Positions 1 to 5,008 of a DNA stretch of 5,008 bases are shown here, piece after piece; the stretch's first letter is position 1, and each line of letters begins with the position of its first letter. Below the pieces are notes generated by a model, which did not search any database, had not been told where the DNA came from, and saw only the letters and a list, made by a program, of their open reading frames with translations. This DNA comes from an uncultured Actinomyces sp. (GTDB lineage: Bacteria; Actinomycetota; Actinomycetes; Actinomycetales; Actinomycetaceae): NCBI GenBank assembly GCA_937926195.1, contig CALEXZ010000083.1, forward strand, positions 1 to 5,008. The letters are read 5' to 3'. Both the position numbers and the translations under genes were made by a program.

Positions 1-1328
1 GTGCCGGTGAACAGCCAGGTGGTCTGGGCGACGACGGCGCTGGCGGCACGGACCTCGTCCTGGGTGGCGGCGGTCAGGGCGGTGCCGTCCACGCGCAGGG
101 TGCCGTGGGCGGGCAGCAGGTCCCCGGAGACGAGGGAGACGAGGGTGGACTTGCCTGCACCGGAGGGGCCGACGACGGCCACGCGCTCGCCCGGCTCGAC
201 CACGAGGTTGACGTCGTCGAGGACGGTGGGGGCGGTCTCGTCCCAGGTGGCGCTGAGCCCGGACAGGCTCAGGCGCGCCCCCTGGGCGCCGGCGGCGGGC
301 GGGGCGGGCTCGCGCAGGCTCGCACCCTCGGGCAGCGGGTCCGCGGTGCTGCGCTCGGTGGCCAGCAGGGCGCGCAGCGCCCGCTGGTTGGCCAGACCAC
401 CCATGCCGACGTAGAAGAAGGCCCCCACCCGGTCGAGGGGCTCAAGCAGCACGTAGGAGACGAGGACGATGGCGAGGGCGTCACCGACGCTGATGGCGCC
501 CGCACCGAGCCGGCCCATGGCCATGGCGGCGGAGGCGGTGACGAAGAAGAGGGAGAAGAGGCTGTCGGTGAGGAGGATGACGAGCTGGTTGCCGGCGAGC
601 AGCCCCATGACCGCACGACGGTTGGCCTCCCCCTCCTGCTTGAGGTTCTCGTGGGTGCGTCGGGCCGCGCGGGCCAGCACGAGGGTGGTCAGCCCCTGGA
701 TCGCGTCGAGGTACTCGGCGCTCAGGCGGGTGCGCTGGCGGCGCGAGCCGGAGGAGGAGCGGCGCACCTTGGAGTGGAAGACACCGATGAAGCCGGGGAT
801 GAGGACGACGGCGACGGCGAGGACGACGGCGGGCACCCAGTCCACGGTGACGGCGAGCAGGACGAGGACGAGCGCCGGGGACAGGACCGCGGCGACGGTG
901 GGGGCGAGGAAGGTCTGGCGGTAGAGGGCGACGCGTTCGGCGCCGTCGGTGAGCAGGGAGACGGTGGCACCGCTGCGGTGCTCGCGGGCCCGGCCGGGGC
1001 CGAGGGCGAAGAGGTGCCCCAGGGCCTTGGCGCGGATCCCTCCCTCCTGGCTGGCGGCGCTGGCGCGGGCGATGAGCTCGACGGCGAGCTGGCAGGCCCC
1101 GGCGAGCAGCGCCCCCAGGACGGCGCTCATGAGGTGGCCGCGCCAGGCGCCGCCGTCGGAGGCGCCCAGGAGGCCCTCGGTGACGGCGCCCAGGCCGCGC
1201 CCGAGGCTGATGAGGGTCCATCCCGAGGCGAGTCCGGCGAGGACGGTCAGAAGGAAGGAGGCGGCGTTGGCTCGTGCCCCGGCGCGGGTGCCGACGGGGA
1301 CCTTGGGGGCACGGGGGGATCTGGCCAT
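1..1328 (-). CDS. ABC exporter-fold transporter, fused permease and ATPase (CydD-like), C-terminus cut by window edge
   Basis: This inner-membrane ABC half-transporter is visible for residues 1-442. Hydrophobic segments lie near 22-42, 66-88, 141-161, 163-184, 246-271 and 279-300, giving the six-helix exporter fold. The ATPase domain starts near 351. It has an aromatic at W362 that could serve as the A-loop, Walker A GPSGAGKST at 387-395 and a Q-loop glutamine at 435. The signature motif, Walker B and H-loop would lie beyond the edge. The stretch at 206-222 (EYLDAIQGLTTLVLARA) resembles the CydD/CydC group, but the substrate cannot be read from sequence. The ATG at 1328 is well fixed: an in-frame stop lies eight codons upstream (1350-1352) and a purine-rich GAGAGAAGAAG ribosome site lies between. 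A DtxR/IdeR-type box upstream suggests iron control, so a siderophore or heme role (IrtB-like, no SIP domain seen) is an inference competing with CydD. Family is confident, function is not. A partner half-transporter is expected to the left. Confidence 0.93.
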   Translation of the reverse strand, partial: MARSPRAPKVPVGTRAGARANAASFLLTVLAGLASGWTLISLGRGLGAVTEGLLGASDGGAWRGHLMSAVLGALLAGACQLAVELIARASAASQEGGIRAKALGHLFALGPGRAREHRSGATVSLLTDGAERVALYRQTFLAPTVAAVLSPALVLVLLAVTVDWVPAVVLAVAVVLIPGFIGVFHSKVRRSSSGSRRQRTRLSAEYLDAIQGLTTLVLARAARRTHENLKQEGEANRRAVMGLLAGNQLVILLTDSLFSLFFVTASAAMAMGRLGAGAISVGDALAIVLVSYVLLEPLDRVGAFFYVGMGGLANQRALRALLATERSTADPLPEGASLREPAPPAAGAQGARLSLSGLSATWDETAPTVLDDVNLVVEPGERVAVVGPSGAGKSTLVSLVSGDLLPAHGTLRVDGTALTAATQDEVRAASAVVAQTTWLFTG

Positions 1329-1340
1329 GGCTTCTTCTCT

Positions 1341-1377
1341 CGTTGCCGGTCACGGGAGCGCGCCGTCGGGAGCAACG
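1341..1377 (-). other. Possible leader hairpin just ahead of the ABC gene ribosome site
   Basis: In the predicted ABC leader, CGTTGC (1377-1372) can pair with GCAACG (1346-1341). An inner ACGG/CCGT pair (1366-1363 with 1355-1352) can add to it. The foot of the stem abuts the purine-rich ribosome site at 1331-1341. Six base pairs closing a 25-nt loop is modest in DNA this GC-rich, so it may be chance. No known riboswitch class is recognised. Confidence 0.2.
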
Positions 1378-1383
1378 GGCAGC

Positions 1384-1402
1384 GTAGGGGAGCCTAACCT
1401 TC
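1384..1402 (-). promoter_or_regulatory. Putative DtxR/IdeR iron box upstream of the ABC transporter
   Basis: Read on the minus strand the site is GAAGGTTAGGCTCCCCTAC. Against the known DtxR/IdeR consensus TWAGGTTAGSCTWACCTWA it matches 15 of 19 positions, with mismatches at 1, 13, 14 and 19. One half (AAGGTTAGGCT) is essentially perfect. It lies 56 bp upstream of the ABC start codon and overlaps a candidate -10 hexamer, the expected place for an iron-dependent repressor. The distance to cutC (about 190 bp) makes control of that gene less likely. The match was found by eye; binding is inferred. Confidence 0.62.
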
Positions 1403-1420
1403 GCCGCCAGACTTTGGCGA
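1391..1420 (-). promoter_or_regulatory. Candidate sigma70-type promoter of the ABC transporter gene
   Basis: On the minus strand a -35-like TCGCCA (1415-1420) is separated by 18 bp from a -10-like TAGGCT (1391-1396), which fits the actinobacterial TANNNT pattern. Transcription would start near 1383, giving a leader of about 55 nt. The -10 lies inside the iron box, so bound repressor would block polymerase. The -35 is a weak match, and assignment rests mostly on the -10 and its position. Confidence 0.4.
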
Positions 1421-1533
1421 CGCTGCGTCACGTCTTGGGACCTCCACCATAAGCCGCCGCACCCCAGCGTCTCGCCGGGCACGCCCCGCCCTCGCCCGTG
1501 CGCGCCCACCCAGCCCAAGTCGGGGACGACAAG

Positions 1534-1550
1534 CTGAGGAAGACCCTCAG
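1534..1550 (+). other. Small inverted repeat / hairpin in the cutC upstream region
   Basis: CTGAGG (1534-1539) and CCTCAG (1545-1550) are perfect 6-bp arms around a 5-nt loop, AAGAC. The element lies about 40 bp ahead of the cutC start. No T-run follows, so it is not a classical terminator. It could be a leader stem or a protein site, or chance. The rest of the leader from 1441 to 1533 is C-rich and shows nothing I can name, apart from a weak -10-like CATAAG at 1448-1453 without a good -35. Confidence 0.25.
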
Positions 1551-1564
1551 ACTGCGTCACAGCG

Positions 1565-1586
1565 AGAGTGCTGCATGACACACTCT
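1565..1586. promoter_or_regulatory. Inverted repeat immediately before the cutC start, possible operator
   Basis: AGAGTG (1565-1570) and CACTCT (1581-1586) are perfect 6-bp arms separated by 10 bp, ending four bases before the cutC ATG. The 22-bp span suits a dimeric repressor. It occupies the place where a ribosome site would be expected, and no Shine-Dalgarno sequence is seen there. As RNA it would sequester the start region. No regulator family is assigned. Confidence 0.35.
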
Positions 1587-1590
1587 GCCC

Positions 1591-2502
1591 ATGAACGCCA
1601 TGCGCCTGACCGACTCCGCCCCCTCCCTGCGGCACCTCAACATCCGCGCGGCCGACAGGCGCTGGTACCACCCCGGCCACGTGGCCGTCGAGATCTGCAC
1701 CGAGAACGCCGAGGGCGTGCGCCTGTCCGCCCGGGCCGGGGCCGACCGCGCCGAGCTGTGCGACAACCTCGCGGCGGGGGGCACCACACCCTCCATCGGC
1801 TCCGTCGAGGCCGCGATCTTCGCCGCTGCCGAGGAGATCGCCGAGCGGCGCGCCCTGGCCGGGCCTCACTGGGTCTCGACCCCCGCGGCCATCCCCCTGG
1901 GCCTGCGCATCATGATCCGCCCGCGTGGTGGCTCCTTCGTCTTCAGCTCTGACGAGGGGCGCGCGATGATCGCCGACGTGCGCCGCATCGCCGCCCTCGG
2001 GCGTGAGATGAGCGAGTACACGCGTCCACAGCCCGTCGGCTCCGCCGGCCAGCCGCTCCCCCCGGCCGTCGACCTCGGCTTCGTCGTCGGGGCGCTCACC
2101 GAAGAGCACACCATCGACCGCGGCCTGCTGCGGCTGCTCGTCGCCACGGCCGACGGCGCCCCCGTCACCTTCCACAAGGCCCTGGACCAGACCCGGGACC
2201 TCGTCGAGGCCTACGGCGACCTCGACGGGCTCGGCGTGAGCGCGGTCCTTACCTCCGGCGGCGCCCCCACCGCCCTGGAGGGTGCCGAGGTGCTGCGCGG
2301 GCTCGTGAGCTCCGGCGGCCCCACGGTCATCGTCGCCGGAACGGTGCGTCCCGAGACGACGGCGGAGGTCATCGCCGCCACGGGTGCGCGCGAGATCCAC
2401 ATGCGCTGCTCGGTGCCGGGCCTGACGCCGGGCGAGCCCCAGCGCACCGACGAGTCCCTGGTGCGCATGGCCGTCGAGGCTGCCCACGCCATCACCGTCT
2501 GA
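1591..2502 (+). CDS. cutC: CutC-family protein (copper homeostasis protein CutC / PF03932 TIM barrel)
   Basis: A complete 303-residue protein of the CutC family, a cytoplasmic TIM barrel. Family motifs appear in order: VEIC (33-36), GADRAELC (50-57), GGTTPSIG (63-70), IRPRGGSFVFSSDE (109-122), VTFHKALD (192-199), VLTSGG (219-224), IVAGTVRPE (247-255) and EIHMRCS (268-274). E. coli CutC is about 248 residues. The extra length here is a roughly 30-residue N-terminal lead, an insertion near 82-103 and a proline-rich loop near 143-160. The ATG at 1591 is the first one possible, because an in-frame TGA lies at 1576-1578. A second ATG at 1600 is equally open. Neither has a Shine-Dalgarno sequence, so the mRNA may be leaderless or nearly so. 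The family was linked to copper tolerance in E. coli, but that phenotype was later attributed to the MicL small RNA made from the cutC region, so the biochemical role remains unsettled. This is not the choline TMA-lyase also called CutC. Confidence 0.95.
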   Translation: MNAMRLTDSAPSLRHLNIRAADRRWYHPGHVAVEICTENAEGVRLSARAGADRAELCDNLAAGGTTPSIGSVEAAIFAAAEEIAERRALAGPHWVSTPAAIPLGLRIMIRPRGGSFVFSSDEGRAMIADVRRIAALGREMSEYTRPQPVGSAGQPLPPAVDLGFVVGALTEEHTIDRGLLRLLVATADGAPVTFHKALDQTRDLVEAYGDLDGLGVSAVLTSGGAPTALEGAEVLRGLVSSGGPTVIVAGTVRPETTAEVIAATGAREIHMRCSVPGLTPGEPQRTDESLVRMAVEAAHAITV

Positions 2503-2516
2503 GCCTCACATACCGA

Positions 2517-2555
2517 CGGTGGCGCCCCGGCCCTTGAAGGGCTGGGGCGCCACCG
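2517..2555. terminator. Strong hairpin between converging genes, likely shared terminator
   Basis: A 17-bp stem joins 2517-2533 to 2539-2555 around the loop TTGAA, with a single G-U wobble in the plus-strand RNA. It begins 14 bases after the cutC stop and lies about 110 bases past the metE stop on the other strand. No T-run follows on either strand, as is common for actinobacterial terminators. Its position between convergent genes fits two-way termination. Confidence 0.75.
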
Positions 2556-2563
2556 CGCTGTCG

Positions 2564-2674
2564 GGGCTGTTGAGGCCGGGCCTGTGTACTCGGGCCTCGG
2601 TGCCCGGGCCGTGTACTCGGGCCTCAGTGCCGGGGTCTGTGAACCCGGGCCTCAGTTCCCGGGCCTCAGTCCTG
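2564..2674. repeat. Degenerate 14-bp tandem repeat array ending in the metE stop codon
   Basis: Eight head-to-tail units of 14 bp (one is 13) start at 2564, 2578, 2592, 2606, 2619, 2633, 2647 and 2661. Most begin GGGCC. From 2578 two types alternate, P (like GGGCCTGTGTACTC at 2578) and Q (like GGGCCTCAGTTCCC at 2647), giving a higher 27-28 bp period; the final two are both Q. The last unit contains the metE stop codon (2666-2668), and the array sits in the metE 3' untranslated region. Units can fold locally, for example CCCGGG at 2644-2649 with CCCGGG at 2658-2663. A 14-bp period breaks the reading frame, so it is not coding. This block accounts for the 2556-2665 gap. Confidence 0.7.
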
Positions 2675-5008
2675 GGCGTGCGCGGAGCGCACCCGGGCCG
2701 TCGCCTCCACCAGGTTCTTCAGGGACTCGCGCGTCTCCTCGTACCGGCGGGTCTTGAGTCCGCAGTCGGGGTTGGCCCACAGGCGCGCCACCCCCAGGGC
2801 GTCGACGGCCCGCTCCAGCAGGTCGCGGCACTCCTCGACGCTGGGCACGCGCGGGGAGTGGATGTCCCACACGCCCGGGCCCAGCTGCCGCTCAAAGCCG
2901 TGCGCGGCGACGGCAGGCAGGATGTCCATGCGCGAGCGGGAGGCCTCGATGGAGGTCACGTCCGCGTCCAGGTGGTCCACGGCGTCGATGACGACGTCGA
3001 ACTCGGAGTAGCACAGGTGCGTGTGGACCTGCGTGGCGGGAGCCGCCCCACCCGTGGCCAGGCGGAAGGAGCCGACCGACCACTCGAGGTAGGCGGGACG
3101 GTCCGCGACCCGCAGCGGCAGCGTCTCGCGGATCGCGGGCTCGTCGACCTGGATGACGGCGATGCCCGCGGCCTCCAGGTCCGTGACCTCGGCGCGCAGG
3201 GCCAGCCCGAGCTGGTCGGCGACCTCGGCGCGCGGCACGTCGTCACGCACGAAGGACCAGGCCATGATCGTCACCGGCCCCGTGAGCATGCCCTTGAGCG
3301 GCTTGTCGGTCAGGGACTGGGCGTAGCTCGTCCAGCCGACCGTCATCGGCGCGGGCCGGCTGATGTCGCCCCACAGGACGGAGGGGCGGGTGCAGCGCGA
3401 ACCGTAGGACTGGACCCAGCCGTGGACGGTGGTGGCGCAGCCGTCCAGAAGCTCGGCGAAGTACTGCACCATGTCGTTGCGCTCGGCCTCGCCGTGGACG
3501 AGCACGTCCAGCCCGATCTCCTCCTGGAGCCTGACGACCGAGGCGATCTCCTCGCGCATGGCGAGCTCGTAGCCGGCGTCGTCGAGCTGTCCGGCCCGGT
3601 GGTCCGCACGCGCCCGGCGGATCTCGGGCGTCTGGGGGAAGGAGCCGATGGTCGTGGTGGGCAGCAGCGGCAGGCCCAGCCTCTCCTGCTGGGCGGCGCG
3701 GCGCTCCTCGTAGGGGGCGCGGATGCGGTCCGCCTGGGTCACCCCGGCCACCGCCGCGCGCACGTCCTCGCGTCGGACCCCCGGGTGGGCGGCGCGGGCG
3801 GCCCGCAGGCGGGCGTCCTCCTCCAGGGCGGGGGCGACGGCCTCACGCCCCTGGCGCAGGCCGGCCGCCAGGGTACTGACCTCGACGATCTTCTGGTCGG
3901 CGAAGGCGAGCCAGGAGCGCACGTCCTCGTCGATGCCCGTCTCCCGGGCCGCGTCGTGGGGCACGTGCTGCAGGGAGGTGGAGGTGCCGACGACGAGACG
4001 GGCGTCGGCGGGCAGGGCGGCGCGCAGCGCCTCGAGGGTGTCCAGGGCGGCGGCCAGGTCGCAGCGCCACACGTTGCGGCCGGAGACGACACCGGCCACG
4101 AGGGTGCGGCCCGCCAGGCCGGCGAGGTCGGCGGCCTCGGGCAGCGCCCCGGCGACGAGGTCGACGGCCACCGCCTCCACGCCCGTGGAGGCGACGACCG
4201 GCAGGGCGTCACCGAGGCTGCCGTAGCCGGCGGCCAGGAGGATCTGGGGGCGCTCGGCGATGGCCGACAGCCACGTGTAGGCGCGCGCCGTCACCTCCAG
4301 GACGCGCTCACGCTCCACGTCCCAGGCGTCGCTGACGAGGGCGGGCTCGTCGAGCTGGACCCAGCCGGCTCCGGCGGCCCACAGGTCGGCGAGCAGGTGG
4401 CCGTAGGCGTGCAGGACGTCGTCGAGCCGGTCCAGGGGGTGGAAGCCGTCGGGGGCGCCGTCGGCCGCCTTGGCCAGCAGCAGGTAGCTCACCGGGCCGA
4501 CGACGACGGGCCGGGGTGCGTCCTCGCCGGCGGCGAGGGCCTCCAGGACCTGGGCGACGGGACCGTCCGTGGGGTCGATGCCGCCGAAGCCGGGCCGGTA
4601 GTCGATGACGGTGTCCGGGCCGATCTCGGGGACGAGGTAGTGGTAGTTGGAGTCCATCCACTTCGTCATCTCCAGGGCGGCGCGCTCGCCCTCACCCCGC
4701 GCGGCGGTGAAGAAGCCGTCGAGGTCGGTGCCGCGGTGCTCGGAGCCGGGGGCGGCGGCGCCTGCCAGGTCCGTGAAGCGCTCAGGCAGCACGCCGAAGG
4801 CGGTCGTGACCTGCAGGACCTGGTCGTAGTAGGTGAAGTCGGCCGGGACGGCGGCCTCACCGGTCAGGCCCAGCTCTCGCAGGTGGGCGCGGGTGCGCGA
4901 GCGCAGCGCGGCGGCCTCGGCGCGCAGGGTCGCGACGTCGCTGCGCCCGGCCCAGTAGGACTCGACGGCGCGCTTGAGCTCGCGGTCGGGGCCGATGCGG
5001 GGGTAGCC
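2666..5008 (-). CDS. metE: Cobalamin-independent methionine synthase MetE, N-terminal tip cut by window edge
   Basis: 5-methyltetrahydropteroyltriglutamate-homocysteine methyltransferase, a cytoplasmic enzyme making methionine from homocysteine without B12. The visible 780 residues start at GYPRIGPDRELKRAVESYW, matching about residue 9 of E. coli MetE (753 aa), so only a short N-terminal tip is missing. Reading stays open from 5008 past a GTG at 4792, which is an internal valine rather than the start. The N-terminal barrel has MTKWMDSNYHY and VQLDEPAL. The catalytic barrel starts near visible residue 450 (TTTIGSFPQT), followed by LVHGEAERNDM, SYGSRC, GMLTGPVTI and IQVDEPA. All four zinc ligands known from E. 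coli (H641, C643, E665, C726) are present with identical spacing, at visible residues H664, C666, E688 and C749 (codons at 3017-3019, 3011-3013, 2945-2947 and 2762-2764). It should be active. Any B12 riboswitch or promoter would lie beyond the right edge. It converges with cutC, and its stop lies inside a tandem repeat. Confidence 0.98.
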   Translation of the reverse strand, partial: GYPRIGPDRELKRAVESYWAGRSDVATLRAEAAALRSRTRAHLRELGLTGEAAVPADFTYYDQVLQVTTAFGVLPERFTDLAGAAAPGSEHRGTDLDGFFTAARGEGERAALEMTKWMDSNYHYLVPEIGPDTVIDYRPGFGGIDPTDGPVAQVLEALAAGEDAPRPVVVGPVSYLLLAKAADGAPDGFHPLDRLDDVLHAYGHLLADLWAAGAGWVQLDEPALVSDAWDVERERVLEVTARAYTWLSAIAERPQILLAAGYGSLGDALPVVASTGVEAVAVDLVAGALPEAADLAGLAGRTLVAGVVSGRNVWRCDLAAALDTLEALRAALPADARLVVGTSTSLQHVPHDAARETGIDEDVRSWLAFADQKIVEVSTLAAGLRQGREAVAPALEEDARLRAARAAHPGVRREDVRAAVAGVTQADRIRAPYEERRAAQQERLGLPLLPTTTIGSFPQTPEIRRARADHRAGQLDDAGYELAMREEIASVVRLQEEIGLDVLVHGEAERNDMVQYFAELLDGCATTVHGWVQSYGSRCTRPSVLWGDISRPAPMTVGWTSYAQSLTDKPLKGMLTGPVTIMAWSFVRDDVPRAEVADQLGLALRAEVTDLEAAGIAVIQVDEPAIRETLPLRVADRPAYLEWSVGSFRLATGGAAPATQVHTHLCYSEFDVVIDAVDHLDADVTSIEASRSRMDILPAVAAHGFERQLGPGVWDIHSPRVPSVEECRDLLERAVDALGVARLWANPDCGLKTRRYEETRESLKNLVEATARVRSAHAQD

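Noticed and set aside
105..1397. Long plus-strand open frame (430 codons) opposite the ABC transporter
   Set aside because: Its translation is low-complexity, dominated by Gly, Ala, Asp and Glu, as expected for an antisense frame of a GC-rich gene. The minus strand encodes a clear ABC protein with Walker A.
1405..1419. Inverted repeat CGCCA-GACTT-TGGCG beside the iron box
   Set aside because: Five-bp GC-rich arms are expected often by chance here, and it overlaps the candidate -35. Not strong enough to call an operator.
1425..1453. Possible cutC promoter with -10 CATAAG and -35 GCGTCA
   Set aside because: The -10 matches 4 of 6 and the -35 only 3 of 6, and it would leave a 130-nt leader without a ribosome site. 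Not supportable as a feature.
1575..1952. Plus-strand open frame of 125 codons starting at the ATG at 1575
   Set aside because: It overlaps cutC in another frame and its product is Arg/Pro-rich. The cutC frame carries the family motifs.
481..2487. Minus-strand open frame of 668 codons spanning the ABC gene, intergenic region and cutC
   Set aside because: It covers real genes in other frames and contains long Arg/Pro/Gly runs with no domain. Absence of stops is a GC effect.
3723..4226. Open frames on both strands within metE
   Set aside because: Ser/Arg/Pro-rich shadows. MetE homology is continuous through this region in its own frame.
4790..4792. GTG as the metE start, giving a 708-residue protein
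   Set aside because: The frame stays open to the window edge, and the upstream residues (GYPRIG...RELKRAVESYW) are conserved MetE sequence, so this is an internal valine.

Overview
The window is very GC-rich, with G or C at nearly every third codon position. It reads as chromosomal DNA of a high-GC actinomycete. An Actinomyces-like relative is my guess, from gene style only; no rRNA or other taxonomic marker is present. I see no mobile element, tRNA, CRISPR array or phage gene. The window looks like ordinary core chromosome with some interesting regulatory DNA between genes.

Layout: (1) 1-1328, minus strand: the N-terminal 442 residues of an ABC exporter-fold protein (six-helix membrane domain fused to an ATPase domain). 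The gene runs off the left edge. (2) 1329-1590: a 262-bp divergent intergenic region. It holds a good match to a DtxR/IdeR iron box overlapping a plausible -10 for the ABC gene, and small inverted repeats in front of the plus-strand gene. (3) 1591-2502, plus strand: a complete CutC-family TIM-barrel protein. (4) 2503-2665: a convergent intergenic region with a strong 17-bp hairpin (likely a shared terminator) and an array of degenerate 14-bp repeats that runs into the stop codon of the next gene. (5) 2666-5008, minus strand: cobalamin-independent methionine synthase MetE, complete at its C-terminus and missing only a few N-terminal residues at the right edge.

The three genes do not form one operon. 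The ABC gene and cutC are divergent, and cutC and metE converge. A loose common theme is metals: an apparently iron-regulated transporter, a family historically tied to copper, and a zinc-dependent methyltransferase. I would not infer a shared pathway. No convincing undescribed system is visible. The best leads are the iron box, which suggests that the CydD-like transporter works in siderophore or iron traffic rather than thiol export, and the 14-bp repeat array at the metE 3' end.
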